Below, piece by piece: positions 10,898 through 21,865 of a stretch of DNA of 64,000 nucleotides. The notes beneath the pieces are model-generated. The model saw nothing but the letters and a program-made list of their open reading frames with translations, was not told the DNA's origin and did no database searches. Origin of the DNA: Aphanomyces cochlioides (lineage: Eukaryota; Oomycota; Saprolegniomycetes; Saprolegniales; Verrucalvaceae). The stretch's first letter is position 1. Each line of letters opens with the position of its first letter. Both the position numbers and the translations under genes were made by a program. The stretch covers positions 682,001 to 746,000 of the forward strand of contig JAHQRK010000024.1 of assembly GCA_019828595.1 (NCBI GenBank), written 5' to 3'.

Positions 10898-11719
10898 ATG
10901 GCTTTGCGCTCGGCTGTGAATGGTTTCGCTGTGGCTTTGCGGAGCAAAGTCGGCCCCCGCTTTGTCGCTCGTGAAATGAGCGTTTTCTCGAGCATCAAGG
11001 ATGGTATTTCAGAACGACTGGAAGCGCGCAAGAACGACAAGCAAGGTTGGACAACCTCGACAGGATTGAATTGAAAAATCTTTTCTAGCCAAAGCGTACA
11101 TTGACCAAGTCAACTATTTGGCGACGAACCAAACATACTCGTTGCACGACCACTACCTGCAAATGAAGGTGACATCTCAGCTTGAACAAAAGTAACCCGT
11201 GTGCTCGTAGAAACAAGCCGAGGAAGGTGGTGTGACTGGGTGGAAGTCGATGGTTCCTGGTGTTTCGTCGATGGTAGGATCCTAAAATTGAGTAAAGCAA
11301 ACTGATTGCAGCTTAGCCTCAAATCCAACAAATGAAAGCATTTTTGCAAATCATGGAAGGCTTGGACCAAGAGCATCGAGACCACCCTGAACTCATCAAC
11401 GGAAAGGTGAAACGAGTTTTGTCTGAAAAAGTCGGCCAGGTATGCCCTCTTTTAGTGGAGCACTACAGGTTCAATCTTTCCTCTAGCCTTTGGAAGAAAT
11501 CAACAACATGTTGCGCTCCTATGAACAATTGACCTCACTTCGAATGTGGCTACGCAAGCGTGTCGAACGTGGCCTTCCGTTGCCAGAATCCCTCGAGGAC
11601 ACGACGGAAATGATTCGACAAGACCCAACTGGTTTCCCAACTAAGAACTTGCGGTACTCATGAATTCTGGATCGTATATGACTGATATGATGGTTTGTAG
11701 CCCCAAGCGACGACGCTAG
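10898..11719 (+). CDS. Small SRP54 M-domain-like protein with mitochondrial presequence
   Basis: Six exons (10898-11045, 11089-11168, 11211-11273, 11317-11439, 11487-11653, 11701-11719) encode 199 aa. The first 25 residues are rich in Ala, Arg, Val and Ser without acidic residues until Glu24, as in mitochondrial presequences. Residues about 52-175 follow the order of the SRP54/Ffh M domain: a helix with YSLHDHYLQMK, then GWKSMVPG (86-93, cf. the finger-loop region), QIQQMKAFLQIMEGL, a short KVKRV block and EEINNMLRSYEQL. The NG GTPase domain is absent. In SRP54 the M domain binds signal sequences and SRP RNA; a role in mitochondrial membrane protein insertion is inference. The first intron starts with the weak donor GTTGGA. 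In exon 4 the stretch from 11407 is treated as coding because it stays in frame and reads like the M domain. Confidence 0.7.
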
Positions 11720-12462
11720 ACATTCCGGGCGGAAGTTCACTCGACTTAGAATAATGTGCAAACCCTTTGTACTCCTTTCTCACTTGCCTTTGCAACATTG
11801 ATGCCTGCAGTTAAACATGCCTCTCATCCACACCTCAAACACCGCCAAAGATGTCCCTGGTGGGTGAACCGCCATTTTTCTCTTTCTTGGCTTACTTCCA
11901 CATTCATCGCTGACGGTAAGAACATTGCAAGTGAGCTATCCATAGCAATGGAGCATTCAAACGTTGGATTTGGACATTGATGAGCTTACTGACACTAGAA
12001 CAGTTGACTACTGCTGTTCATGGACACTTGGCAATTCACCACAAGCGTCGACATAAAACATAACCTAGTGCTACCGCCTCCAACGCTGAGGAATGCACAC
12101 ATCATTGTCGAACAAAGCTGTCCTTGCTTGGGTCTGCAGTCGGAATAGCGTCTCATGGACAGTTGAACTTCGTGACTAGTCCGACATGAAACGGTTTATC
12201 GCCTTGCATGAAGCGGTTTCAGGTTGGCACAGTTTATAAGAAATAAAAGGTTTTCTGACGAAGTCGTATAAATTTATACAGTTTTATTCCAGTCATGAAG
12301 CTCGTCCCCTCTTTGGGACCAAAATTAATTTAATTTTTTGTATTTAATCCACCTTGTGACGAATATTTTAATAAAATGTAGCGAAAAAGACGACTATATT
12401 GACCGACACGTGGTCCGGAAATCTTGGACGTCACTCTCATCAAAGCAGCAGCCACACACACG
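11720..12462. other. Intergenic region
   Basis: No gene supported. AT-rich towards AP-4 beta, with one TCCGGA at 12414-12419, about 45 bp before its start codon. ORFs at 11756-11980 and 12338-12586 have no recognisable features. Confidence 0.4.
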
Positions 12463-15035
12463 ATGTCTGCTCCCGTGCCCCCGCCTGCGAAGGGAAATCC
12501 CAACTACTTCAGCGACAAGAAGAAAGGGGAGGTTAACGAGCTCAAGAATGTACGTAGAGGAGACGGACTTTTTTTTCGTGTATTGATTGTGGTCGTTTGG
12601 AATAGCTTTTGCGCGACGTGACGGTCGAACGTGATGCCAAGAAGAAGCGTGAAATTATCAAGAAAGTTATTGCGTACATGACGTTGGGTATTGATGTCTC
12701 CCGCATCTTCAGTGAAATGGTCATGTGCGTCGACACGAAAGACATTATTACCAAGAAGATGGTCTACTATTACTTGACCAACTACGCCAACAAGAACTCG
12801 GACTTGGCGATCATGTGTATCAATACTCTCTTGAACGACTGGTATTTGAAAGCAGCGCTTGTGTTGTTTTATGTGCTTACTCTAGTCGCAATGAAGACCC
12901 TCTCGTCCGTGGTTTGGCATTGCGATCGCTCTGTTCGCTCCGGTTGGATTCAATTCTCGAATACATCCATGAACCGCTCCAGGTTCGTTGTTTGCTCACA
13001 TTGAATTGTTTCCAACTTTTTCTTTCATGTAGCATTCTCTGACTGATACGAGTGCTTATGTGCGCAAGACTGGTGTCATTGGCATTCTCAAAGTCTTTTC
13101 TCTCAACAAGGACCTCATCAAGGACAGTGACATGGTCGACACGTTGTACAACATGATCCGTGACCGTGACCCACAAGTTGTGTCCAACTGTCTTGTTGCC
13201 CTCAATGAAATCATGGCAGATGAAGGCGGTATTGCCGTGAACCAACAAATTATCATGCATCTCTTGACGCGTATTTCCGAATTCAACGAGTGGGGTCAAT
13301 GCAACATCCTCCAAGTCGTGAGTACATACCACCCATCGAGTGAAGAAGAAACTTTCAACATCATGAACATCCTCGAACCTTGCTTGCGCGTCTCCAACTC
13401 GGCAGTTGTCCTTGGCACTGCGAAGTGCTTCTTCAACTTGACGGAGAAGATGCCGCAGGTGCACACGCAAGTCTTTGAGCGCATGCGTCAGCCCATGTTG
13501 ACCCTTATGGCTGGTGGATCCCATGAACTGAACTACTGCGTGCTTCACCATATTCTTCTTATGGTCGGTAAACATCCACGTGTCTTTTCTCCCGACTACC
13601 GCCAATTCTACATCCGCTACAACGAACCCAGTCATGTCAAGTATGTCAAGTTGGATATCCTCAGCGGCATCGCAGAAAGCCACAGTGTTGCTGACATCAT
13701 CATGGAATTGAGTGAGTACGTCACGGATGTCGATCAAGAACTCTCTCGTCGAGCTGTCCGTGCGATTTCCCAAATTGCCATTGGCAACAGCTTTGGTGAA
13801 GAAGGTTTGGACGCGATGCACGACCAAATTGTCGACACGATGGTTGAGTTCCTCGAAATGAACTTGGACTATGTCCGTGACGAAACTCTTGTTGTCATGA
13901 AGGATCTCTTGCGCAAGTTCCCCCACAAGGTTGACGATGTCTTGGATGTCTTGCCGCGCATTATTCCCAAAGTTGAAGATGCCCCAGCAAAATGTGCCGT
14001 CATTTGGATGTTGGGTGAATTTGGCCAAGATCTTCGCCGTGCACCATACGTGTTGGAGCGATTGATTGATGGATTCGCCGACGAAAGTGCTCCATCTGTC
14101 TTGCTGCAGCTCCTCAGCGCATCGCTCAAGCTTTTCTTCAAGCGCCCTCCAGAGATGCAATCCATGTTGGGTCGCTTGCTTCAATCAGCCATCAACGATA
14201 CTCATGTAAGACTTTGCTTGAGATTTGGTTGTAAATTGACATTGCCTTTGTGTAGAACCAAGATGTCCGCGACCGTGCGCTCTTTTACTACCGCCTCTTG
14301 GCCCAAGACGTAAATGCGGCGGCGCAAATCGTCCGACAATTCCAACCTGAACTTGTTGATGTCTTTGCTGAAATGGTCGAGACAGACTTGCAAGAAAAGC
14401 TCTTCCGTGAATTCAACACACTTGCCGTCGTGTACAACAAGCCCAGTGAAACATTTGTGGCACCTTCACACATGATTGCACGTTTGAACTTGGATGAGCA
14501 CGACGATGAAGAAGAGGAGGAAGAAGAGGAAGATGACGACGAAGATGACGGTCGACGCCAACCACAACACCATGGCGGTTATGGCGCTCCTCAAGTACCC
14601 CCACAGCATCGCCCAAGCCAACAACAATCGCAAACAGTCGATTTGTTGGGTATGTTGGATTTTTCGTCCCAACCCGTGCAACAACCTCCCCCGTTCCAAT
14701 TGATTCCAAATCCATCAATGGATGCTGGTACCTTCCAGCAACTTTGGGGGACTCTTCGCGTTGTGTCTCAAATCCAACTCAAGATGCCTGCTATTCCTGC
14801 ACAAAGCGACATCGAGCGAGCGTTTGGTGGTCACGGTATCTTGACCATGGCTGCAGGCGATGTTGGACCGCAATACAAGTTCTTCTTTTACGCCCAAGAC
14901 GTCCAACGAAACTACTACCTTGCGGAAACAGTCGTGGAGAAGGCGCAACTCGTTCTCTACGCCACAATCAAGGGACAAGACGAGGCCGGCGGCAGTCAGT
15001 TTGGAGAACACTTCAAGCGAGTCTTGTTCGGGTAG
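12463..15035 (+). CDS. AP-4 complex subunit beta (beta-adaptin)
   Basis: Five exons (12463-12549, 12606-12841, 12886-12982, 13033-14205, 14256-15035) encode 790 aa. The adaptin HEAT-repeat trunk covers residues about 15-600: KKVIAYMTLGIDVSRIF, LVRGLALRSLCSLR, EFNEWGQCNIL and VRDRALFYYRLL. The LVRGLALRS and RALFYYR forms and the SEEE block fit AP-4 beta better than AP-1/AP-2 beta, which read IRALAVR and YIYWRLL. A hinge with a 17-residue acidic run (about 612-630) and a Gln/Pro-rich stretch follows, then VDLLGMLDF and a C-terminal beta2-adaptin appendage-like domain (about 675-790). Role (family knowledge): large subunit of the AP-4 adaptor, sorting cargo at the trans-Golgi network, usually without clathrin. 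No canonical clathrin box was found in the hinge, which agrees with that. The gene lies 126 bp upstream of the co-directional RWDD2-like gene. Confidence 0.9.
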
Positions 15036-15067
15036 ATGTACTTTTTTTATAAACGTGACTTCAAAGG

Positions 15068-15135
15068 TTTCGCGCCATTTCTAAAATATTGACCAATGAA
15101 AATGCAGAAGGAGTCGGATTCTCAATGCTAATTGG
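15068..15135 (+). promoter_or_regulatory. E2F-like TTTCGCGCC and CCAAT boxes
   Basis: TTTCGCGCC at 15068-15076, CCAAT at 15093-15097 and ATTGG at 15131-15135, all inside the 126-bp spacer before the RWDD2-like start. Placement suggests a compact promoter; function is inferred. Confidence 0.35.
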
Positions 15136-15161
15136 CCGAATCCATCATTTCCCAATTTACC

Positions 15162-16036
15162 ATGGAGGACGCACCAACATATTCCATGGATATCGCACAC
15201 GTCCAGCAAGTTCACGACGAGCTTGAATGCCTTCAGAGTATGTTTCCAAGGGAACAAGAGCTCCAAGTCGACCCATATGTCAAGATCCTATTTGAGTCTG
15301 CGGCCCTGAATACAACCGACGAAAGCGTTGACTTGCCTTTGGTGCATTTGACTTTGTTCTTCCAGGTAGGATAGTTCCCAGGGTCATGCAACGACTGACC
15401 CTAGCACAGACGTGTCCAATTGACAACTGTACTCCAGAATTGAAAATATCATTCCCCAAGGACTACCCAGATGAGCAGTTGGATGTTGAGCTGGTTTGCC
15501 CAACGTTGCCGAGATCCAATCGACAAATGATTCTTGACGCTCTTCAGCAAGTTGCAGCGGGCTGTGTCGGTGAAGTGTGTGTCCTCCAAATTTACCAAGA
15601 AGCGCTAAACCTACTCGAAGAAGTTCAAAACTTACAGACACCTGAGGCGGAATCAACACCAAGTCTTCCTATTTTTATCGTACCATCCGTTGTTGGACGG
15701 CGTGCAATCTATTTTCACCATATCATTGCTCCAGGAAAAAGGCAAGTTGTCAAGGACTGGGCAAAAGAACTCCAATTAGGTGGATTCAGCAAGATTGGGT
15801 GGCCTGGAGTGATCATTGCTGAGGGTATCGAGGCTTATGTGCAGGAGTACGTGAAGCGACTGCAGCATCTACGTTGGAAGCAAATGGTTGTACGAGGTGA
15901 ACAAACTGACACGACACGGAGATTGCCATCGACATTTTTCGAATTGACGGACATGTCAGAGTTGGCCACGCGATGTAATGAAGCAGGCCTCAGCGAACTC
16001 TTCCTCACTACAATGAAAATCTATCGATCAACATGA
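15162..16036 (+). CDS. RWD domain protein with DUF1115-type C-terminus (RWDD2-like)
   Basis: Two exons (15162-15365 and 15410-16036) encode 276 aa. Residues about 10-140 form an RWD domain: an N-terminal helix with the E-L-x-x-L-x-S-M-F pattern, then ISFPKDYPDEQLDVEL, which corresponds to the family's YP-x-x-x-P-like turn. Residues about 170-270 resemble the C-terminal DUF1115 region of RWDD2A/B: FHHIIAPGKRQVVKDWAKEL, GFSKIGWPGVIIAEG and YVKRLQHLRWKQM. The molecular role of RWDD2 proteins is not established. The gene converges on the FAM133-like gene with 11 bp between the stops. Confidence 0.8.
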
Positions 16037-16047
16037 TCCCATGCTGT

Positions 16048-16596
16048 CTAGTCGTCGTTGTCTTTGAAGAAGGATGAGAGTCGAACGGGCGAGCTGCTCT
16101 TGTGGCGTTTTTTGTGCTTCTTGTGCTTCTTTTTGTGCTTGCGCCTCGAATCGTCATCGTCACTGTCATCGCTACTACTTGAGTGGTGTTTTTTCCTCTT
16201 CTTCTCCTTTTTGTTGCGCTTTTTCAATACCTTTTCGCGCTCTATGTCGAGTTGGCGTCGGTATTCTAGCATCGCCTGCTCTTGTTGGGCCGCACTCAAT
16301 TCCAGTTTGCCACTGCTTTCTTTCTTGAACTCTTCCCATGTTGGACGGTTGGATGGACCTGCGAGTTTTTCTGCCATGGTCAGCTTCTCCTCTTGACCAG
16401 TGACCATGCGAACAAACGCGTCCATTGTGGCAGACTTGCCACTTTCCTTTGGCGCGACAGGCTCGACCTGGCCAGACCGCAATGCGCGTTGTCTCTCAAA
16501 GCGCTCGTCATCAATCACGCGATCCTTCACTTGCGCATAGTCGACGCCGGACGACCGCTTCAAACCAAACGTTTCATCGCGCAGTTTTTTGCTCAT
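16048..16596 (-). CDS. FAM133-like basic low-complexity protein
   Basis: An intronless 182-aa ORF. Residues 82-113 contain RPTWEEFKKE and a following helix with YRRQLDIEREKVL, the order seen in FAM133 proteins (RPTWEEVKEQ...). The C-terminus is a Lys/Arg tract, a Ser/Asp-rich acidic patch and further KKHKK repeats ending in a short SSFFKDNDD tail, typical of nuclear speckle or spliceosome-associated proteins. The N-terminal 60 residues (YAQVKDRVIDDERFERQRAL) are not part of FAM133 as I know it. Function is unknown; a nuclear role is inferred from the basic repeats. Two TCCGGA sites lie 39-54 bp upstream. Confidence 0.7.
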   Translation of the reverse strand: MSKKLRDETFGLKRSSGVDYAQVKDRVIDDERFERQRALRSGQVEPVAPKESGKSATMDAFVRMVTGQEEKLTMAEKLAGPSNRPTWEEFKKESSGKLELSAAQQEQAMLEYRRQLDIEREKVLKKRNKKEKKRKKHHSSSSDDSDDDDSRRKHKKKHKKHKKRHKSSSPVRLSSFFKDNDD

Positions 16597-16634
16597 GCGG
16601 CCAACTCGACAAATCGCCGTGGTAGATCAACTTG

Positions 16635-16650
16635 TCCGGATGTATCCGGA
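16635..16650. promoter_or_regulatory. Two TCCGGA palindromes upstream of the FAM133-like gene
   Basis: TCCGGATGTATCCGGA places two palindromes 10 bp apart (one helical turn) at 16635-16650, 39-54 bp upstream of the minus-strand start at 16596. The spacing suggests a cooperatively bound site (inference). Confidence 0.4.
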
Positions 16651-17352
16651 TGACCTTCAAAAGTCACCGGTGCAGATGATGCATTCACAATGGAGCCGGC
16701 GGCACACATGCACATTCTTCTACATACGAAGTTAGATATTACTTCGTTGGCTCACATAACGGAGCTCTAAATCCTGGCTGCTGGACATTCGATGTGAGAT
16801 CTCAAGTTCTGAAAGCATGTTGAGGGGTGGCGAAGTCTAAACGACAATCGACACCAACAAGCATAAAATCGCTTATGCAATGGACATCGAGCGGTCCACC
16901 GTGTAAATATATCTGTCCTTGTACAATGTCGACGTCTAAAGCGTTTCTGATGTCAAAGCATGGTCAAGATCAAGCTGTTTGCTCGAAAGTCAAAGCAACC
17001 AAATGGCTCCCGTTTTGACAAACGAATAGCATAAGCCACAGAGTCTCTACTGGGCCATGCAAACTCTATCACTGAGTGCAAAGTTGTCGCATCATGAGCC
17101 CTTACATTGGTGCTAATGGAAGAACTCCCATGGAAAAGAACACAAAGCAATCAGAACCTGGGTGAAAAATCCAAGTACAAGTCACTGCAGCCATACCTTT
17201 TCGAGACTGCGGTACAGCAGCAAGTCTGCTACTTAAATTCAAGTGCTGCGGGATCGCAGAGGCATACGAGCTCAAGCAGGGCTCTAAGCAAACTTGATTG
17301 AGGTCTCCTTGATCTTGTCCATGTCATTGTGAAAGTTCGATTTTCAATTGGA

Positions 17353-17415
17353 CCAATCAGCATTGATTATTTTGGAGCGATTTGATTGGTTGATTGGATT
17401 TGGGTTTTTGCGCCA
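17353..17415 (+). promoter_or_regulatory. CCAAT boxes and E2F-like box before UTP13
   Basis: CCAAT at 17353-17357, ATTGG near 17385 and 17394, then TTTTTGCGCC at 17405-17414, ending about 30 bp before the UTP13 start. Same arrangement as upstream of the IQ-like and RWDD2-like genes. Confidence 0.35.
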
Positions 17416-17446
17416 ACCACTTTTACATCCACGAGGTTGATCAAAG

Positions 17447-20172
17447 ATGAACGCGCCCAAGCGGAGCGTCGTGTCCAAGAGCTGGGCGCCTGTCCGCACA
17501 CACGCTGGTATCTACACAGGTGGAAAAGTGCAGTTGTCCTCTCTCTCGAATGTGCTGGCCTGTATGCTCCAAGACGACGTGGCGTTTGTGGACGCCAGCA
17601 CGGGTGAACTCAAGTTTGCGCTTCAAGCAGAAAAGACAGACGAAGAGAAAGAAGCCATCTTGAGCTTTGCTCTGCGCCCAAAGCACAACCAGATTGTCAC
17701 AGCAAGCCGCAATTCGCTCCTTCGATTGTGGGATCTCGATAGCAAATCATGTATCCGTACCATCAAAACGACCGACAGCCCTATCCTAACGATGGACTTT
17801 GATCCTACCGGCACACTACTTGCCACAGGCGCTAGCGACCGTTGCGTGAAAGTATACGATATTGAAAAGGGATTCTGCACGCACAATTTTAAAAAGCACA
17901 CCGGCATTGTCACGCTTGTCAAGTTTCATCCAGATGCCAAACGTCTCCAATTGGTTTCAGCCAGTGACGACACTACAGGTACAAGAATCAAGCATACTTC
18001 TGTGTGTTGACCATTCTGTGTAGTGCGCGTGTGGGACTTGGTCGCTCAGAAGGAAGTCGCGTGTGTGAAAGATCACATGAGTCCTGCTACAACATTTGAT
18101 TTCTCGATCGGTATGTGTTGTTCGGTCAAGGAAATTCATCATGGACTGATAGATGGCTACACAATGCTAACTTCGGGGCGAGACAAAGTTGTGAATTTTT
18201 GGGATTTGCGCAAGCAACAGCTCATCAAGACAGTCTTGACACACGAGCCTATTGAAGGTCTTTGTGTCGTTCCACGCCCGACTCGGGGAAAAGATTCATC
18301 AGCCGACGAAAGCGATATCTTCTTTGTCACTGCTGGTGAAAAGGGTCAATTAAAGACGTGGAAGAACTCTGGTGCTACATGCACCGCCATTACTGTCCAA
18401 AAGGATAAGAGCGTCCAATACACCGACTTGATCTACAACTCAGCTCGTACAAGATGCCTCTGATCTTCAATTCGTCACAATTTGTTTTAGGCAATGTGCT
18501 CTTGGCAGTCACCTCGGAGCACAATTTCCTTCTTTTTGAGATTTCAACCTTGAAGCGAACACGACAGATCATCGGTGAGTCTTGCGAGGAGGAATGCCTC
18601 GTATTCATATAGCACGTAGGATTTAACGATGACATCTTGTCACTGAAATTCGTGCCCAACTCCGACGGAACTGGCTTGTCTGAGCACATTGTTGCTGCTA
18701 CAAACAGTGAACAGGTTCATCTTTTTCTGCTACAGTTATACTCACACTATGTGCAGATTCGCGTCATGCACCGTGAAACACTATCTTGCGAACTTCTATC
18801 TGGCCACACAGATATTGTGATGGCTGTAGCCGTGAGCCCCAATGGAAAATGGCTCGTCAGTGCCTCCAAGGATGGAACGGCCCGCGTTTGGGATATTGGA
18901 ACCTTTGCGTGTGTCGCTGTTGGCTCCGGGCACACGGAATCTCTCGGTGCCGTTGCTGTGTCCCAAAAACTATCTTCATACTCTTCTGGTTGTGGAGCAT
19001 TCTTTGTCACTGGTAGCGCTGACAAGACTATCAAATTGTGGAATTTGGACGGCTCATCAGATACATTGACTGCCAAGGCGGCCGCAAAAGCCCATGACAA
19101 GGACGTGAATGCACTTGCTGTGGCACCCAATGATCGATTTATTGCCAGTGGTTCGCAAGACAAGCTTATCAAAATTTGGAACAGCTCGACTTTGTCGCTC
19201 GTGGGAACTTGCCGCGGCCATAAGCGTGGTATCTGGGCTGTTGAGTTCTCCCCAGTTGATCAATGTCTTGCAAGTGCTAGCAGTGACAAAACAATCAAGC
19301 TTTGGAGTGTCAAAGATTTCTCATGCTTGAAGACCTTTGAAGGCCACACTGCGTCTGTTCTGAACATTCAGTTTGTCTGCGCTGGTATGCAGCTCATGTC
19401 TGGAGGTGCAGATGGCCTTGTGAAGCTTTGGACAATCAAGACAAATGAGTGCGAAGGAACTTTCGACCACCACATGGACAAGATTTGGGCACTCGCTGTT
19501 GCCAAAGACAGCACCGAGATGATTACGGGTGGAGCTGATTCGACCATTCACTTCTGGAACGACATGACAGAAGCTGAGGAAGAAAAAGCCAAGCTTGAAT
19601 CTGATGCGAAGGTGCTAAAGGAGCAAGAATTGATGAATTGCCTGCGCTCAAACAATTGGCTCCGTGCCATTCACTTGGCATTCGACATTGGTCACCCCTT
19701 CCGTTTGATGCAAATCTTTCGGGATCTTAAAGAAGGTCCAAAGAATGAAAACAAACCCACCACGGGTCAAGATGTTTTTGACACAGTCGTGGCTGAGCTG
19801 AGTGACGAACAACTGCTCCAGCTACTCGAATGGATTCGCGATTGGAACACGAATGCCAAACACAGTGAAATCACGCAATTGCTTTTGTCGAGTCTACTGC
19901 GAGTGGTACCACCCTCACGATGGGAAAAGCTCAACCAGGCCACCAAGATCCTCGAAGGTCTCATCGCTTACACAGAACGCCATTTCCAACGCATGGAACG
20001 TATGCTTCAAAAGTCATACTTGGTGGACTTCACAATTGTATCAATGCGAAAGATGCTCCCCCATGGAGACGCTGAACAAGAGGATGAAACTCCCTCCAAG
20101 CGAAAACTCAGTGAAGATTCCGCTCCACCTGCCAAGCTGCCCAAAATCCAAGCTGGAATAACCTCCTCTTAA
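17447..20172 (+). CDS. UTP13: UTP13/TBL3 WD40 protein of the small-subunit processome
   Basis: Six exons (17447-17978, 18024-18110, 18153-18446, 18491-18574, 18620-18714, 18757-20172) encode about 835 aa, close to animal TBL3 (about 808). Two WD40 propellers are visible from repeated GH..x..VWD/LWS ends such as ASDRCVKVYDIE, TSGRDKVVNFWDL, SASKDGTARVWDI, TGSADKTIKLWNL and SASSDKTIKLWSV. Residues about 690-800 carry the Utp13-specific C-terminal domain (LRSNNWLRAIHLAFDIGHP, LLQLLEWIRDWNTNAKHSE), which separates it from other WD40 proteins. Role (family knowledge): component of the UTP-B (PWP2) subcomplex, needed for 18S rRNA processing in the nucleolus. The C-terminal tail is basic/acidic with KRKLSED. 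The in-frame introns at 18111-18152 and 18715-18756 (42 bp each) are inferred because their removal restores WD40 spacing. Confidence 0.85.
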
Positions 20173-20369
20173 TTTAGCATAAGGTTTCCTTCCCTCATAA
20201 ACTTAAGCACTCAGTGTATCGAGTATATACCTCGCCGAGCTCAGTGTTTTCGTGGTTCCTCCCATGGAAATACTGAATTGCACTCTGCGAAATTCATTTG
20301 CCATGCTGTAGATCATGACGGAAAGAAGAGATAGATGGTAGTTTGATGATGTCTTGACATACGCACCAC

Positions 20370-21854
20370 CTAGTCCTCGAGTTGGAAGAGTGAAATGTCA
20401 CCAGAAGCAAGAACGCCCGGTTGTAGCTCCGACACTTTGTCGTACAAACCGAACATGCCTCCTGTATGGACAAACAAGATGTGTTTGCCGGCAAACTTTT
20501 CAGGAGTTGCCTGGAGTTCCTTGATGAGACCAAAAAGAGCTTTGCCAGAGTAGACGGGATCAAGCAAGACACCTGTCTCTCGAGCGACTTTGGAGATGTA
20601 CTCCAGTTCCTCTTGCGTGCTTTTGGCGTAGCCAATGCCTTGAGAATTCCTTTAACAAGTTAGACATACGAGAGTACCAAGTCACGTACGTAATTTGCAA
20701 GCAATCCTTGGCAGCAAATGGAGGATTTTCTACAATAGTCTCGGTGAGTATTTCAGGAATGTAGAGGCGGCTGTACCTCCAGCAATGCCCATGCCAGGCA
20801 AGATGACATTGTCGATGTGGTCAAAGAAATACTTCGGAGAGTCACACACAATGTAAGCATGGACTACCGATAAATACTGAGATGACAATTGACAAGATGG
20901 TGGAATACCTGGAGGAAGTCCTTCGCGTGTAAATTGAAGAGCACTTTTTTCGTTGTATTTGGCATACAGGTAAGCACCAACAGCGATGCCAGCGGCAGAA
21001 CCACCACTACCACAAGCAAATGCAATGTCAGTAACAGTCATATCCAATGCCTATGTGTTTGCCGAGGTCAAGGAGGACTCCAGATATGTTTTACTTCAAT
21101 TTGGCTTTCGATTTCTTCGATCGACTCGATGTAACCCCATGTTCCAAGGCCATTGCTTCCGCCAACAGGAATCGCATATGGCTTACGACCTTGTGCTCGC
21201 AATCTTTCACACGTCTTCGCGATGAAATAATCACCGCCACCACGCTTTGCATATTCCCGACGAGGAACCACGATAAGGTTGGCGCCAACAAGACTAAAAC
21301 ACAAGTTTTACCACGAGGGTCCAGTCATCAACGAACCGATCAACGAGAAGGTTGCCCACGAGACCCGGGTCGTCATTTACGTCAGCATCGTTCGTACGTA
21401 GAAGCAGATACGAGTCGAGACCGAGCATACGAGCGGCGACGGCTGTAGCTCGGCAGTGGTTGCTTTGGACGCCGCCACATGTTACAACGCAGTCTGCACC
21501 TTCTCGCAACGCTTCAGCCAGGAGGAATTCTAATTTACGAGCCTTGTTGCCAGACATTTCAAGGCCACTGTAATCCTACAAGCTCAACTTAGACCAAATG
21601 TATCAATCGAGCTATACGTCGCGCTTGATGTACATTTGCACATCTTGAGGCAGACCAGGTGGGCGAAATGGGAAGATTGGGGTGGGAAAGTTGCCCAGCA
21701 CCACGCGTTCTGACGGAGGGCTCGCCAGCTGCGATGTCCATGCTGGGGCCGTGTACGGAACAGTCTCAAGGAACTTTTTATGGCCTGGCATGTAGATGCT
21801 GATCGAGCGCGCCGCCGAATGCCGAAGTGACAAGCTTTGACTTCGCACAAACAT
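20370..21854 (-). CDS. D-cysteine desulfhydrase / ACC deaminase-like PLP enzyme, possibly mitochondrial
   Basis: Seven exons on the minus strand: 21854-21618, 21575-21337, 21293-21095, 21050-20909, 20863-20777, 20729-20690 and 20649-20370, encoding about 407 aa. All introns are 40-47 bp. The PLP-lysine region [10 protein letters not shown] (Lys about 90) follows KRDDYSGLEM, then [16 protein letters not shown], a phosphate-binding [11 protein letters not shown] block, and [14 protein letters not shown] near the C-terminus. These are landmarks of the ACC deaminase/D-cysteine desulfhydrase group of fold-type II PLP enzymes. D-cysteine desulfhydrase converts D-cysteine to pyruvate, H2S and ammonia; substrate choice between the two cannot be settled here. 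The start at 21854 gives an Arg/Ser-rich presequence ([18 protein letters not shown]) that suggests mitochondrial import; Met22 (21791) is an alternative cytosolic start. Confidence 0.85.
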
Positions 21855-21865
21855 CAAAAAGAATA

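Larger units (their letters stand above)
16597..17446. other. Divergent intergenic region
   Basis: An 850-bp spacer between the divergent FAM133-like and UTP13 genes. It contains TCCGGA sites at 16635-16640 and 16645-16650 on the FAM133 side, and CCAAT/ATTGG boxes with TTTTTGCGCC on the UTP13 side. ORFs at 16827-17018 (+) and 16953-17150 (-) overlap each other and have no family features, so no gene is called. Confidence 0.45.

Noticed and set aside
12877..14184. 435-codon open frame on the minus strand
   Set aside because: Antisense to AP-4 beta; composition (many His, Val, Asn, Asp) is that of a reversed coding sequence.
14659..14667. Clathrin box in the AP-4 beta hinge (DLLGMLDF)
   Set aside because: It does not satisfy L-hydrophobic-x-hydrophobic-acidic; AP-4 normally lacks clathrin binding.
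20294..20635. 113-codon minus-strand ORF in another frame at the desulfhydrase 3' end
   Set aside because: It overlaps the last desulfhydrase exon in a different frame; the enzyme frame has the family motifs.
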